From Novosphingobium lindaniclasticum LE124 (lineage in GTDB: Bacteria; Pseudomonadota; Alphaproteobacteria; Sphingomonadales; Sphingomonadaceae), in the NCBI RefSeq assembly GCF_000445125.1, contig NZ_ATHL01000075.1:83810-147809 (forward strand): a stretch of DNA of 64,000 bases, written 5' to 3'. This document shows, piece by piece, positions 17,999-28,822 of this stretch. Numbering within the stretch: position 1 is the stretch's first letter; every line of letters begins with the position of its first letter. Made by a program: the position numbers and the translations under genes. The notes below the pieces were generated by a model. It searched no databases, was not told the DNA's origin, and saw only the letters and a program-made list of their open reading frames with translations.

Positions 17999-18946
17999 TC
18001 ACGCGCGGCCTATGGCCAGGAAGCGTTCCTCGCGGCGAGCGAGCAGGTCGCCGGCCGGAAGCGCGGACAAGGCGTCGAGTTCCTGTTCGATCGCGCCGAA
18101 CAGCGCCTGGGCCGCCGCCGGCGCATCGCGGTGCGCGCCGCCGGCCGGTTCCGGCACGACGCGCTCGATGACGTTCAGCGAGAGCAGGTCCTGCGCCGTC
18201 ACCTTCATCGCCTCGGCCGCGTCCGGCGCCTTGTCCGGGGTGCGCCACAGGATCGACGACGCGCCTTCGGGCGAGATCACCGAGTAGATCGAGTGCTCCA
18301 GCATAAGCACGCGGTCGGCCGCGGCCAGCGCCACGGCGCCGCCGGATCCGCCCTCGCCCACGATGGCGGAGACGATCGGCACCGGCACGGCAAGGCACGC
18401 CTCGATCGAACGGGCGATCGCCTCGGCCTGGCCGCGTTCCTCGGCCTCGACGCCGGGGAAGGCGCCGGCGGTGTCGACCAGGGTGACGACCGGCAGGCCG
18501 AACTTGCCCGCCATCTCCATCAGGCGGATCGCCTTGCGGTAGCCTTCGGGCTTGGCCATGCCGAAATTGTGCTTGATGCGCGTGGCGGTGTCATGGCCCT
18601 TCTCGTGGCCCATCACCATGACCCGGCGGCCGTTCAGGCGCGCGAAGCCGCCGATGATCGCGGCATCTTCACCGTAGAGACGATCGCCGCCGAGCGGGAT
18701 GAAGTCGGTGAAGCCCATGCGCAGGTAGTCGACGAAGTGCGGGCGCTGGGGATGGCGCGCCACCTGCGTCTTCTGCCAGGGCGTCAGTTTGGCATAGGTC
18801 GCCGCCAGCATGCCTGCGCTCTTCTTCTCCAGGCGCGAGATCTCGCCCGCGATGTCGAGATCGCTGTCGCTGGCGGTCGTGCGCAGCTCCGCGATGCGGG
18901 CTTCGAGCGCGGCGATGGGCTTTTCGAATTCAAGAAACGAGATCAT
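17999..18946 (-). CDS. accA: Acetyl-CoA carboxylase carboxyltransferase subunit alpha
   Basis: Forms the carboxyltransferase with AccD and moves CO2 from carboxybiotin to acetyl-CoA, giving malonyl-CoA for fatty-acid synthesis. The 315-residue protein starts MISFLEFEKPIAALE and has the crotonase-fold motifs FGMAKPEGYRKAIRLMEMA, LVDTAGAFPGVEAEERGQ, VGEGGSGGAVALA and YSVISPEGASSILW. It is the last gene of the accD-accB-accC-accA run, 34 bp after accC. Confidence 0.96.
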   Translation of the reverse strand: MISFLEFEKPIAALEARIAELRTTASDSDLDIAGEISRLEKKSAGMLAATYAKLTPWQKTQVARHPQRPHFVDYLRMGFTDFIPLGGDRLYGEDAAIIGGFARLNGRRVMVMGHEKGHDTATRIKHNFGMAKPEGYRKAIRLMEMAGKFGLPVVTLVDTAGAFPGVEAEERGQAEAIARSIEACLAVPVPIVSAIVGEGGSGGAVALAAADRVLMLEHSIYSVISPEGASSILWRTPDKAPDAAEAMKVTAQDLLSLNVIERVVPEPAGGAHRDAPAAAQALFGAIEQELDALSALPAGDLLARREERFLAIGRA

Positions 18947-18980
18947 GCTCTTTCCGTTTACCTGCCGGTATCAGCGCGCC

Positions 18981-20330
18981 TCAGGAGGCGCGCTTGGCCA
19001 GCCATTCTTCCAGCCACTTGATGGTATATTCGCCGCTCTGGAACTCGGGATCTTCCAGCAGGGCCTGGTGCAGCGGGATCGAGGTCTTCACCCCGTCGAT
19101 CACCATTTCCTCCAGCGCGCGCTTCAGACGCATGATCGCGCCGTTCCGCGTGCGGCCCGAGACGATGAGCTTGCCGATCATCGAATCGTAGTACGGCGGG
19201 ATGCGATAGCCCGAGTAGAGCCCCGAATCGACGCGCACGTTCATGCCGCCCGCCGCGTGGTAGTTCGTCACCTGCCCCGGCGAGGGCGTGAAGTTCCACG
19301 GGTCTTCCGCGTTGATGCGGCATTCGATCGCGTGGCCCTTGAACTCGATCTCTTCCTGGCGGAAGGCGAGGGGCTGGCCGTCGGCGATGCGGATCTGCTC
19401 GCGCACGAGATCGACGCCGGTGATGGCCTCCGTCACCGGATGCTCCACCTGCAGGCGGGTGTTCATCTCGATGAAGTAGAACTCGCCGTTTTCCCAGAGG
19501 AACTCGATCGTGCCGGCGCCGCGATAGCCCATGTCGGCCATGGCCTTCGAGACGATGCCGCCCATGCGGTCGCGCTCTTCGGGGGTGATGACCGGCGAAG
19601 GCGCTTCTTCCAGCACCTTCTGGTGGCGGCGCTGCAGCGAGCAGTCGCGCTCGCCGAGATGAACCGCTTCGCCCTTGCCGTCGCCGAAGATCTGGAATTC
19701 GATATGGCGCGGGTTGCCGAGGTACTTTTCCATGTAGACGGTGGCGTCGCCGAAGGCCGCCTTCGCCTCCGAACGGGCCTGGCCCATCTGGCTTTCGAGT
19801 TCCTCGGCCGTGTTCACGACCTTCATGCCGCGGCCACCGCCGCCCGAAGCGGCCTTGATGATCACGGGGTAGCCGATCGTCTCGGCCAGGGCGCGTGCTT
19901 CACCGAAGTCCTCGATCGCGCCGTCCGAGCCCGGAACCAGCGGCAGGCCGAGCGCACCGGCGGTGCGCTTGGCTTCCACCTTGTCGCCCATCGTGCGGAT
20001 GTGCTCGGGCTTGGGGCCGACCCAGACCAGGCCATGCGCCTCGACGATCTCCGCGAACTGGGCGTTCTCGGAAAGGAAGCCGTAGCCGGGGTGGATCGCG
20101 TCGGCATGGGTGATCTCGGCCGCGGCGATGATGGCCGCGACGTTGAGGTACGAATCCTTGGCCGCCGGCGGGCCGATGCACACCGCGTGGTCGGCAAGGC
20201 GCACATGCATGGCGTCGGCGTCGGCGGTGGAATGCACCGCGACGGTCTCGATGCCCATCTCGCGCGCGGCGCGATGGATGCGCAGCGCGATTTCGCCGCG
20301 GTTGGCAATCAGAAGGCGCTTGATGGCCAT
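18981..20330 (-). CDS. accC: Acetyl-CoA carboxylase, biotin carboxylase subunit
   Basis: ATP-grasp enzyme that carboxylates the biotin on AccB. The 449-residue protein opens [20 protein letters not shown], has the Gly-rich ATP loop [14 protein letters not shown], the core [17 protein letters not shown] and the active site [16 protein letters not shown]. It lies 13 bp downstream of accB, as in most proteobacteria. Confidence 0.97.
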   Translation of the reverse strand: MAIKRLLIANRGEIALRIHRAAREMGIETVAVHSTADADAMHVRLADHAVCIGPPAAKDSYLNVAAIIAAAEITHADAIHPGYGFLSENAQFAEIVEAHGLVWVGPKPEHIRTMGDKVEAKRTAGALGLPLVPGSDGAIEDFGEARALAETIGYPVIIKAASGGGGRGMKVVNTAEELESQMGQARSEAKAAFGDATVYMEKYLGNPRHIEFQIFGDGKGEAVHLGERDCSLQRRHQKVLEEAPSPVITPEERDRMGGIVSKAMADMGYRGAGTIEFLWENGEFYFIEMNTRLQVEHPVTEAITGVDLVREQIRIADGQPLAFRQEEIEFKGHAIECRINAEDPWNFTPSPGQVTNYHAAGGMNVRVDSGLYSGYRIPPYYDSMIGKLIVSGRTRNGAIMRLKRALEEMVIDGVKTSIPLHQALLEDPEFQSGEYTIKWLEEWLAKRAS

Positions 20331-20343
20331 GAAGCTATGGTCC

Positions 20344-20796
20344 TCAGGCGATCACGACGAGCGGCTGGTCGAACTCGACCGGCTGCTGGTTGTCGACGAG
20401 GATGGACGTGATCGTGCCGGCCTTGGGAGCGACGATCTGGTTCATGACCTTCATGGCCTCGACGATGAGCAGCACGTCACCCGCCTTGACCTGCTGGCCG
20501 ACGCTGATGAAGTTCGGGGCGCTGGGCTCGGGCGCGAGGTAGACGGTGCCGACCATCGGCGACTTCACCGCGTCCACCGGTGCGGCGGCGGGCGCAGCCT
20601 CGGCAGCCGGAGCAGCCGCGACGGGCGCAGCGGCCGGAGCAGCGGCATAAGCCGGAGCGGCAGCCGCAACGATCTGCTGCGCAACCTGACGGGTGACCTT
20701 GATCTTGCGTTCGCCGTCCTCGACCTCGATTTCGGTGAGGCCGGTTTCAGCGAGGAGCTCGGCGAGCTCGCGTACCAGCGCGCTGTCGATGTTCAC
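20344..20796 (-). CDS. accB: Biotin carboxyl carrier protein of acetyl-CoA carboxylase
   Basis: 150 residues: an N-terminal domain (about 1-45), an Ala/Pro-rich linker (about 48-75), and a biotinyl domain with the thumb region and the modified Lys116 in VEAMKVMNQ, 35 residues from the C-terminus as usual. The start is GTG at 20796, which overlaps the accD stop by four bases (GTGA). An AAGGAAG inside the accD 3' end serves as its ribosome site. Confidence 0.96.
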   Translation of the reverse strand: MNIDSALVRELAELLAETGLTEIEVEDGERKIKVTRQVAQQIVAAAAPAYAAAPAAAPVAAAPAAEAAPAAAPVDAVKSPMVGTVYLAPEPSAPNFISVGQQVKAGDVLLIVEAMKVMNQIVAPKAGTITSILVDNQQPVEFDQPLVVIA

Positions 20797-21641
20797 GCAA
20801 CTTCCTTTCGTTCAAGATATTCGAGCAGCGAGGCCAGCGTGCCTTTGAGGTCCTTGCGGTGGACCACCATGTCGACCATGCCGTGGGCATGGAGGTACTC
20901 GGCGCGCTGGAAGCCGTCGGGGAGTTTTTCGCGGATGGTGTCCTGGATCACGCGCTGGCCGGCAAAGCCGATGAGCGCGCCCGGCTCGGCGATCTGGACG
21001 TCGCCCAGCATCGCATAGCTGGCGGTGACGCCGCCGGTGGTGGGATCGGTCAGGACGACGATATAGGGAAGCCCCGCGCGCGCCAGGCGGCGGATGGCGA
21101 CGGTGGCCTTGGGCATCTGCATGAGCGAGAGGATACCCTCCTGCATGCGGGCGCCGCCAGCAGCCGTGCAGATCACGTAGCCGCAATCCTCGGCAATGGC
21201 GCGTTCGACCGCCTCGACGAAGGCCTCGCCCACGGCCATGCCCATCGATCCGCCCATGAAGGCGAAGTCCTGCACGCCGAGCACCACCTTGCGGCCCTCG
21301 ACCGTGCCGAGCGCATTGGTCAGCGCATCGGGGAACGGGTTGGCGGCGCGGGCGATCTTCAGGCGATCGGAATACTTCTTGCTGTCGCGGAAGTTCAGCG
21401 GATTTTCCGGCACCCGGGCGGCGGGCAGCACGGCATATCCTGCGTCGAGCAGCTGGTCGAAGCGTGCCTGCGCGCCGATGCGGCCATGGAACTGGCAGCG
21501 CGGGCAGACCGACAGATTGTCCTCGAACTCCCTGGTGAAGAGCATCTCGCCGCAACCGGGACACTTGGTCCACAGGTTGTCGGGCGTGTCCCGCTTCGTC
21601 AGTCCCCCGAGGGAATTGCGTACCTTGCTAAGCCAACTCAT
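20793..21641 (-). CDS. accD: Acetyl-CoA carboxylase carboxyltransferase subunit beta
   Basis: 282 residues with the four-Cys zinc ribbon [15 protein letters not shown] / CPRCQFHGR (about 26-48) and the crotonase-fold motifs [30 protein letters not shown] and [19 protein letters not shown] 21641 gives the usual MSWLSKVRN start. It is the first gene of the operon, translationally coupled to accB. In many alphaproteobacteria accD is instead next to folC. Confidence 0.96.
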   Translation of the reverse strand: MSWLSKVRNSLGGLTKRDTPDNLWTKCPGCGEMLFTREFEDNLSVCPRCQFHGRIGAQARFDQLLDAGYAVLPAARVPENPLNFRDSKKYSDRLKIARAANPFPDALTNALGTVEGRKVVLGVQDFAFMGGSMGMAVGEAFVEAVERAIAEDCGYVICTAAGGARMQEGILSLMQMPKATVAIRRLARAGLPYIVVLTDPTTGGVTASYAMLGDVQIAEPGALIGFAGQRVIQDTIREKLPDGFQRAEYLHAHGMVDMVVHRKDLKGTLASLLEYLERKEVA

Positions 21642-22082
21642 GACGAACCCTTGCGTGAATCTCGTGCGGCCCGGTGACTCCGGGCTCGCCTGTTGGATCG
21701 CCCGGACGCGGCACCCGGAGCCGGTATACCTGCGCTCCTTGCGACCGAACGATCTCTGTATGCGACGTGCTCCGCGCTGGCCTGTCGGGCCCGCCGCAGT
21801 GCGGGGCAATACGCGTGAGCAATGGGTTGATCAATCGCCAGAACGCTCCGCCATGCGCAAAAAGTGCCATCGAAGCGTCACGGATGCCCTTCAAAGCCGC
21901 GAAAATCCGCGATTCCCAGCTATCGCTTCATGGCTTTTCAAAAGAACCTCACTGGCGGCAAAAGGCGCCTTTTCCGCCGCTCAAGCCTCCATGGAAGCGG
22001 GATTCGTGACGTTTCTACCACGCTTCGGCTCCGAGCTGCACCGGTTGATGGCGGCGTCGACCGCGTCCAGAGTGGCGCGACG
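21642..22082. other. Non-coding interval between divergent accD and yjbQ-like gene
   Basis: About 440 bp with no convincing gene on either strand; the open frames here have no recognisable start or family. It must contain the acc operon promoter. A perfect 14-base palindrome, AAAAGGCGCCTTTT, lies at 21960-21973. I could not pick out a clear -35/-10 pair. Confidence 0.6.
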
Positions 22083-22499
22083 ATGAAACAGGCCGCCACC
22101 ATCCTCGCGTTCGACACCCTTGGTCGGGGTCTCACCGATATCACCCGCACGATCGCCGCCTGGCAGGAGGACATCGGCTTCACCGAGGGGCTTCTTACCC
22201 TGCTCTGCCGCCACACCTCGGCCTCCCTGCTGATTCAGGAGAATGCGGCGCGGGAAGTACGCAGCGACCTGCTGGACTGGCTCGACCGCATCGCGCCCGA
22301 AGGGCCGGGCTATGCCCACGACGACGAAGGGCCGGACGACATGCCCGCCCACCTCAAGGCCGTGCTGACGGGCGTGAACCTCTCGATTCCGGTGATCGGC
22401 GGCCGCATGGCTCTGGGCACGTGGCAGGGCATCTACCTGGTCGAGCATCGACGCCTGCCGCACCGTCGCCAAGTCGCGCTGCATCTGGCGGGCCTGTGA
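22083..22499 (+). CDS. YjbQ family protein (UPF0047)
   Basis: 138-residue small beta-fold enzyme family, associated with thiamin-phosphate synthase activity in E. coli YjbQ. Motifs: GLLTLLCRHTSASLLIQENA near the N-terminus, DMPAHLKAVLTG and GTWQGIYLVEHR, containing the conserved His and Glu residues. The start ATG at 22083 matches homologues; a longer frame upstream is unsupported. It is monocistronic as far as I can see. Confidence 0.88.
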   Translation: MKQAATILAFDTLGRGLTDITRTIAAWQEDIGFTEGLLTLLCRHTSASLLIQENAAREVRSDLLDWLDRIAPEGPGYAHDDEGPDDMPAHLKAVLTGVNLSIPVIGGRMALGTWQGIYLVEHRRLPHRRQVALHLAGL

Positions 22500-22655
22500 A
22501 GACGGGCCAATGCACTCTCCTACCCCGGCTTTTTCCTGTCGTGTTTGTTGCCGCGCCCATTGCATCCGCCCGGGCGAGGCCTAATCCACACTGCAGAATC
22601 GTTTTTCTGGAGAGTTCGTCGTGCCCTTCCGCTTTGCCGCGCGTGAGTCCGCCTC

Positions 22656-24035
22656 TTGATTTCGGCGCTCGACCTCTTTCGCATCGGCCTGGGTCCTTCC
22701 AGCTCGCACACCGTCGGCCCGATGCGAATCGCCGGCCGGTTTCTCCAGGTCCTGGAAGACACCGGCCGGTTCGAGGCGGTGGAGCGCGTGCTGGTGGAAC
22801 TGCAAGGCTCTCTGGCCTTCACGGGCGAAGGCCATGGCACGCCGGATGCCTGCCTCATGGGGCTGATCGGCTTTCAGCCCGAAACCGCCGACCCCGACGA
22901 GGCGCATGCCGCCGCCCTGGAGGTCCGCGAACGGCAAAGGATTGCGCTGCTCGGCCGCCGGGAAATCGCCTTTGATCCCGCGACCGACCTCGTGCTGGAT
23001 TTTGATCATGTTCCCGACCTGCACCCCAACGGCATGGCTCTGACTGCTTTCGACGCCGACGGCACCGAGATCGCACGGCACGAGTATTTCTCCACGGGCG
23101 GCGGATTTTTCTCCAGCCGGCAACAGCTTGAACAGCCTGCTCCGGACGATCGCGTGAGCCATGGCCCGCCCGTGGCCTATCCCTTTGGATCGGGCGCGCA
23201 ACTGCTGGAAGTCTGCGCCGCCAGCGGGCTGGACATCGCCTCCGTCATGCTCGCCAACGAAGCCGCGCGGCGGCCTGAGGAAGAGACGCTGGCCGGGCTC
23301 GACGCGATCGCGGACGCCATGAACCAGTGCATCGACGCAGGACTGGAACGAGAGGGCCTGCTGCCCGGCGCGCTCAAGGTTCGCCGGCGTGCCCGCGCGA
23401 TCCACCAGAACCTCATCTCGCGACCGCAGGACAATCAGGCCGAGACGCTGATGGATTGGCTCAATCTGTACGCCATGGCGGTGAATGAGGAGAACGCCAG
23501 CGGCGGCAGGGTTGTCACGGCCCCCACCAACGGCGCGGCCGGCATCATTCCCTCCCTGCTGCGGCAATATTGCAGCGAGGGACGCAAGGCAGTGCCCTCC
23601 AAGGCGCGGCGCTACCTGCTGACCGCCGCCGGGATCGGCCTGCTGTATAAGCAGAGAGCCTCGATCTCCGGCGCCGAAATGGGCTGCCAGGGCGAAGTGG
23701 GCGTCGCCTGCTCCATGGCGGCGGCGGGGCTCGCCGCGGTCTGGGGGGGCACGCCGGAGCAGGTCTGCGCGGCGGCGGAGATCGGCATGGAGCACAACCT
23801 GGGCCTTACCTGCGATCCCGTTGGCGGGCTGGTGCAGATCCCCTGCATCGAGCGCAATGCGATCGCCTCGGTGAAGGCCGTCAATGCCGCCAAGCTGGCG
23901 CTCCACGCGGGCGAAACGCCGCGGGTCTCGCTCGATCAGGTGATCGAGACCATGCGCCAGACCGGGCTCGATATGTCCAGCAAGTATAAGGAAACCAGCC
24001 AGGGCGGCCTCGCCATCAACGTAGTGGCTTGTTGA
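22656..24035 (+). CDS. sdaA: L-serine ammonia-lyase, iron-sulfur type
   Basis: Converts L-serine to pyruvate and ammonia with a [4Fe-4S] cluster. The 459-residue one-chain form has the N-terminal beta domain ([21 protein letters not shown]) and an alpha domain with [17 protein letters not shown] and the cluster region ([26 protein letters not shown]). I assign a TTG start at 22656, because the family N-terminus begins exactly there and a stop lies four codons upstream. No strong Shine-Dalgarno is visible. Confidence 0.94.
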   Translation: MISALDLFRIGLGPSSSHTVGPMRIAGRFLQVLEDTGRFEAVERVLVELQGSLAFTGEGHGTPDACLMGLIGFQPETADPDEAHAAALEVRERQRIALLGRREIAFDPATDLVLDFDHVPDLHPNGMALTAFDADGTEIARHEYFSTGGGFFSSRQQLEQPAPDDRVSHGPPVAYPFGSGAQLLEVCAASGLDIASVMLANEAARRPEEETLAGLDAIADAMNQCIDAGLEREGLLPGALKVRRRARAIHQNLISRPQDNQAETLMDWLNLYAMAVNEENASGGRVVTAPTNGAAGIIPSLLRQYCSEGRKAVPSKARRYLLTAAGIGLLYKQRASISGAEMGCQGEVGVACSMAAAGLAAVWGGTPEQVCAAAEIGMEHNLGLTCDPVGGLVQIPCIERNAIASVKAVNAAKLALHAGETPRVSLDQVIETMRQTGLDMSSKYKETSQGGLAINVVAC

Positions 24036-24154
24036 ATATCAGCGCTTCGCTCCATTGCGGATCTTGCCGGAATTTCATTTGTCTCCGGGATGCTTGCCCG
24101 CCAAGCGTCTCCGGCCAACGCGGGGGTGCCGGCTGCTGAACACAGGGGGGATAC

Positions 24155-24490
24155 ATGAAATCCATAAGTCTGACCGTCATTCTGGCGGCCTTTTCGCTCG
24201 CGGGCTGCGCCTCGACGCAAAAAGTGCTGAGCAAGGCACCTACCGAGGTTTTCCATTCCGAAAAAAGCCAGAACGAGGTCGCTTTCTGCCTCGCCAACAA
24301 GAACAACACCACGCCCATGGATCGTGACGACGGATCGAAAGTTGTCCTGCTCAAGAATGGCTATGGCGGCGTTTCACTCGCCTTCTCGGTGTTCAAGGAA
24401 GCGGATGGCAGCCGGGTCGAGTACCGCAAACAGTTCGGCACGATCGGCGGTATCTGGAAGCAGTGCGTCGGCCTGAAGAGCGAAGCCTGA
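24155..24490 (+). CDS. Hypothetical lipoprotein
   Basis: 111 residues with a lipoprotein signal and lipobox LAGC (Cys at about residue 18). The mature part has two Cys (FCLANKNN and WKQCVGL) that could form a disulfide. I do not recognise a family. A GGGGGGA stretch before the ATG is a plausible ribosome site. A hairpin follows the stop. Confidence 0.65.
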   Translation: MKSISLTVILAAFSLAGCASTQKVLSKAPTEVFHSEKSQNEVAFCLANKNNTTPMDRDDGSKVVLLKNGYGGVSLAFSVFKEADGSRVEYRKQFGTIGGIWKQCVGLKSEA

Positions 24491-24499
24491 CAAGGCTGT

Positions 24500-24526
24500 G
24501 GCGCGGGAGGCATGCCATCCCGCGCC
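24500..24526. terminator. Hairpin between convergent lipoprotein and wecC genes
   Basis: A 9-bp stem GGCGCGGGA/TCCCGCGCC with a 9-base loop lies just after the lipoprotein stop and before the wecC stop. The T run is poor, so termination is inferred from position and stem strength. Confidence 0.5.
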
Positions 24527-24553
24527 TTCGAGGTGTCTACCAGCAGGCCCGCC

Positions 24554-25855
24554 TCAGGCGGTAAGTGCCAGCCGGGCCGCTGCCTCGCGCACGACGCGCG
24601 GTTGGTCCGGCCAGATCCCCCGCGTATCGTAGACCAGCTTTTCCGAGCGTTCCGCCAGCGGCACCACCCGGAACACGTCGTGATCGACCAGCACGATCAG
24701 GATCTCGCAAGTTTCCAGCGCATCGTCGATGTCGATCTGGACCGCGCCGGTATCGGTGAACTCGATCGGCAGCTGCGCCGCGTAAGGCTCCACGATGTGG
24801 ATGCGGCTGCCGAACTTGCGCGCGAGGCGGCTGGTGACGAAACGCGCGGGGCTCTCGCGGAAGTCGTCGATATTGGCCTTGAAGGCGAGCCCCAGGCAAG
24901 CGACTTTCGCTTCCGGATGGGCTTCCACCAGGGCTTCGGCCTTGGCGATGACATGGCTCATCTTGTGGTCGTTGACGCCGCGTGCGGTGCGGATCAGCGG
25001 CGTTTCCTCGGGCGCGCCGTGGACGATGAACCAGGGATCGACGGCGATGCAGTGTCCGCCCACGCCCGGCCCCGGCGTCAGGATGTTGACGCGCGGATGG
25101 CGGTTGGCGAGGCGGATCACTTCCCACACGTCCAGCCCCATGCGGTCCGCCACCATGGACAGTTCGTTGGCGAAGGCGATGTTGACGTCGCGATAGGCAT
25201 TCTCGACCAGCTTGGTCATCTCGGCCGAGCGGGCATCGGTGGTGACGCATTCGCCGCGTACGAAGCGCTTGTAGAAGGCCAGCGCCTTGCGCGCGCAGCG
25301 CGGAGTGATGCCGCCGATCGAGCGATCGTTGTTGGTGAGTTCCTCAAGGATGCGGCCCGGCAGCACGCGCTCTGGACAATAGGCGATCGAGACGTCCGGC
25401 GTGTCGCGGGTGAGCCCGGGGATCTTCAGGTCCGGGCGCAGTTCGGCAATCAGGTCGCGGAGTTTATCGGTAGTGCCGACCGGCGAGGTCGATTCGAGGA
25501 TGACAACATCGCCGGCCTTGAGCACGGCGGCCACGGAGCGGCCCGCTGCCAGCACATAGGAGATGTCCGGCGCATGATTCTTGTCGAACGGCGTCGGCAC
25601 CGCGATCACGAAGACGTCGGCCGGCGCGATCTCGGTCGAGGCAGACAGCAGTCCGCGTGAGACGACGCCCTGTACCAGGCCGTCGAGGTCGACTTCCTCG
25701 ATATGGATTTCGCCCCGGTTGATGGTGTCGACCACCGTTTGCGAGACATCCAGCCCCAGTACCTGGCAGCCGGCGCGGGCGATCACGGCGGCGGTGGGCA
25801 GGCCGATATAGCCCAGCCCTACAACGCAGACGTCAGGCTTGGTGTCGGACTTCAT
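24554..25855 (-). CDS. wecC: UDP-N-acetyl-D-mannosamine dehydrogenase
   Basis: Oxidises UDP-ManNAc twice at C6 with NAD to UDP-ManNAcA, a precursor of surface polysaccharides. The 433-residue protein has the N-terminal Rossmann motif VCVVGLGYIGLPTAAVIA, the VPTPFDKNHAPD and ESTSPVGTT segments, and the catalytic Cys in GPGVGGHCIAVDPWF. ATG 25855 (GGAG 10 bases upstream) is preferred to a TTG six bases earlier. It overlaps the wecB 3' end by 23 bp. No glycosyltransferase or polymerase genes lie beside it. Confidence 0.93.
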   Translation of the reverse strand: MKSDTKPDVCVVGLGYIGLPTAAVIARAGCQVLGLDVSQTVVDTINRGEIHIEEVDLDGLVQGVVSRGLLSASTEIAPADVFVIAVPTPFDKNHAPDISYVLAAGRSVAAVLKAGDVVILESTSPVGTTDKLRDLIAELRPDLKIPGLTRDTPDVSIAYCPERVLPGRILEELTNNDRSIGGITPRCARKALAFYKRFVRGECVTTDARSAEMTKLVENAYRDVNIAFANELSMVADRMGLDVWEVIRLANRHPRVNILTPGPGVGGHCIAVDPWFIVHGAPEETPLIRTARGVNDHKMSHVIAKAEALVEAHPEAKVACLGLAFKANIDDFRESPARFVTSRLARKFGSRIHIVEPYAAQLPIEFTDTGAVQIDIDDALETCEILIVLVDHDVFRVVPLAERSEKLVYDTRGIWPDQPRVVREAAARLALTA

Positions 25856-26987
25856 CGGCAAGCAACTCCACGATTCGGCGAGATGTCTGCCCGTCTCCGA
25901 ACGGATTGTGGGCGCGCGCCATAGCCTCGTAGGCTTCTTTATCGTCCAGCAAAGTTGATATTTCGGAAACGATCGTCTTGGCCGAGGTGCCGACCAGCTT
26001 CGCGGTTCCGGCCGCCACGCCCTCGGGGCGCTCCGTCGTCTCGCGCATGACCAGCACCGGCTTGCCGAGCGCGGGCGCCTCTTCCTGCACGCCGCCCGAA
26101 TCGGTCAGCATGATCTCGGCGATGGCGAGCAGACGCGCGAAATGCGGGTAGTCCAGCGGCTCAATCAACGCGACGTTGTCGAGCCCGGACAGGCGCTCGT
26201 TCATCACCTTGCGGACGTTGGGGTTGAGATGAACCGGGAAGATCACCGCCGTATCGCTCCGCTCCGCGATCCTGCGGATGGCCGTGGCGATCTGCTCCAT
26301 CCCCTCTCCGAAGTTCTCGCGCCGGTGACTGGTAACGCCGATGATCCGCTTGCCCGCGAAACGCGCCTCAAGCTCGGCCAGCCCGGCGGCGAGCGAAGGC
26401 TCGTGCCCGATTTCGGCGGTGACCCAGTGCAGCGCATCGATCACGGTGTTGCCGGTGACGTGGACGCGCGCGGGATCGACGTTCTCCTTCACCAGCGCAT
26501 TGCGCGCGGTTTCGGTCGGCGCGAAGTGCAGGCTGGCCATGCCGCCGATGATCTTGCGATTCACTTCCTCGGGCCATGGGTGATGGATATTGCCGGAACG
26601 CAGCCCCGCCTCGACATGATCGACCGGCAGTTTGCGATAATAGGCCGCGAGCGCGCCGGCCATGGCCGTGGCGGTGTCGCCCTGCACGATCACCCGGTCG
26701 GGCCTGGCCGTATCCATCACTTTGCCAAGACCCGTGAGCAGATTGGCGGTAAGCGCATCGAGCGTCTGGTCCGGCTGCATCACGTCGAGATCGTGATCGG
26801 GCACGATCCCCGCGATCTCCAGCACCTGGTCGAGCATCTGGCGATGCTGCGCGGAAACGCAGACCACGCATTCGAAGCGCGGATCGGCCTTGAGCGCATG
26901 GATGACGGGAAAAAGCTTGATCGCCTCGGGGCGCGTGCCGAAGACGACGAGGATACGGGCCGGAAGAGTGCGGGACGGAGCGGTCAT
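25833..26987 (-). CDS. wecB: UDP-N-acetylglucosamine 2-epimerase (non-hydrolysing)
   Basis: Interconverts UDP-GlcNAc and UDP-ManNAc, supplying WecC. About 384 residues with a GT-B-like fold; signatures are RILVVFGTRPEAIKLFPVI, VQGDTATAMAGALAAYY, HVEAGLRSGNI, VTSHRRENFGEG and TDSGGVQEEAPALGKPVL. The start is uncertain between ATG 26987 and ATG 26999, since neither has a clear ribosome site. An AT-rich patch at about 27000-27035 may hold the promoter. Confidence 0.93.
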   Translation of the reverse strand: MTAPSRTLPARILVVFGTRPEAIKLFPVIHALKADPRFECVVCVSAQHRQMLDQVLEIAGIVPDHDLDVMQPDQTLDALTANLLTGLGKVMDTARPDRVIVQGDTATAMAGALAAYYRKLPVDHVEAGLRSGNIHHPWPEEVNRKIIGGMASLHFAPTETARNALVKENVDPARVHVTGNTVIDALHWVTAEIGHEPSLAAGLAELEARFAGKRIIGVTSHRRENFGEGMEQIATAIRRIAERSDTAVIFPVHLNPNVRKVMNERLSGLDNVALIEPLDYPHFARLLAIAEIMLTDSGGVQEEAPALGKPVLVMRETTERPEGVAAGTAKLVGTSAKTIVSEISTLLDDKEAYEAMARAHNPFGDGQTSRRIVELLADEVRHQA

Positions 26988-27160
26988 GCCGCAGGGCATA
27001 GCAGCGAGTTGTTAATGCCCAAATTAAAAGCCGTTATGCAGCCTGGCCTCTCGAACATACTCCGGGCCTGGCTACGCCGCTCGCCAAGCCCGTGATCCAT
27101 GGTGGACAAAACCGCGCTGCGACCTTGCCCCCGCTTCGTCCATCGGCAATCACCCTCGCC

Positions 27161-27715
<555 letters not shown>

Positions 27716-27786
27716 CGAGCCGCCGGGGAACAAACCCCCGCCATGTCCGCTTTTCCCGGCATGATAGCCATGTCGGGAGAGAAGGC

Positions 27787-28374
27787 ATGTCCAAGATCGC
27801 AGCCATTGTCGGGCGCTTCCTGATCGCCCTGATCTTCGTGATTTCCGGCGCTTCCAAGCTGATGGACGTCGCCTCCACCGAAACCCTGATCGTTTCCTCC
27901 GGCCTGCCCGGCGGGCTGGCGATCCCGGTGGGTCTGTTCGAGCTGATCGCCGGCCTCTGCCTGGCGGCGGGGTTCATGGTGCGGCTGGTTTCCGCGCTGT
28001 TGATCCTGTTCGTCGCAGCTACGATCCTGTTCTTCCACAACAAGTTTACCGATCCCGCGCAGCAGATCGCGGCGCTCAAGAACCTGGCGATGATCGGCGG
28101 TCTGTGCATGGCCTTCGCGCACAGCCAGATGTGGAGCCACTACTACGCCATCACCCGCGAGCGCCGGGGCGAGCTGGAAGCGCGCAATGCCGATGAACGC
28201 ATTCGCGACGCCGAACTGCGCGCCGCCCGCGCCGAGGCCCGCGCCGACGCCATCGCCGAGAACCAGACGGCGCCGACTTACGTGGAAACCCGGCCGCGCG
28301 CCGTCGTCACCAACTACAACCATGACGGCGTGCCGGACGTCCGCTCCCGTCATCGCCGCTGGTTCGACTGGTAA
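27787..28374 (+). CDS. DoxX family membrane protein
   Basis: 195 residues with four predicted helices (about 5-25, 45-65, 70-85, 98-115). The family signatures are GRFLIALIFVISGASKLMD and LFELIAGLCLAAGF. The C-terminal third (about 125-195) is a charged helical, then Arg-rich tail (ERRGELEARNADERIRDAEL), which is longer than in most DoxX proteins. DoxX proteins are small membrane proteins with redox or membrane-protein partners in some species; the role here is unknown. Confidence 0.85.
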   Translation: MSKIAAIVGRFLIALIFVISGASKLMDVASTETLIVSSGLPGGLAIPVGLFELIAGLCLAAGFMVRLVSALLILFVAATILFFHNKFTDPAQQIAALKNLAMIGGLCMAFAHSQMWSHYYAITRERRGELEARNADERIRDAELRAARAEARADAIAENQTAPTYVETRPRAVVTNYNHDGVPDVRSRHRRWFDW

Positions 28375-28501
28375 ACGCGCCTGGCTCCGTCCCAGCCGCT
28401 CCCATCGATGGCGCGGTCGGGACGGCATGATGCGAATCCGGTAGGTTGCGCCGCGTTTGCCTGAATTGTCGACAAGCCAGCCAAAAACCGCCACCCCCCG
28501 G

Positions 28502-28529
28502 TTGACCCGGGCGCGTTTTGACGTAAAGC
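28502..28529 (+). promoter_or_regulatory. Predicted promoter of tRNA-Val
   Basis: TTGACC at 28502-28507 and TAAAGC at 28524-28529, 16 bases apart, end about 35 bases before the mature tRNA. The match is partial but the position is right. Confidence 0.4.
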
Positions 28530-28563
28530 GACCTGCATCGAGCCACCCTTCGAAAGTGGCTTC

Positions 28564-28639
28564 GGGCGGTTAGCTCAGTTGGTAGAGCATCTCGTTTACA
28601 CCGAGAGGGTCGGGGGTTCGAGCCCCTCACCGCCCACCA
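28564..28639 (+). tRNA. tRNA-Val (anticodon TAC)
   Basis: Cloverleaf with acceptor stem GGGCGGT/ACCGCCC, D-arm AGCTCAGTTGGTAGAGC, anticodon stem-loop CTCGT TTACACC GAG with TAC, T-arm GGGGGTTCGAGCCCCT, discriminator A and encoded CCA. The length is 76 nt. Confidence 0.96.
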
Positions 28640-28822
28640 TTCCCATCACATCCTTTTGCGCAAGCCGGGCTTCGGCGTGGGGGTCTCTCATCTGGCCGAT
28701 TCGCTTGGGCGATACGGCGCAGGCAGGTTCTGCCTGTGCCTCAATCGCATCTACGGGCTGGAAGATTCGCGCCTGCCGCTGACACCACCCCTCAAAATGC
28801 TCTTATCCGCCAATTTACAACA

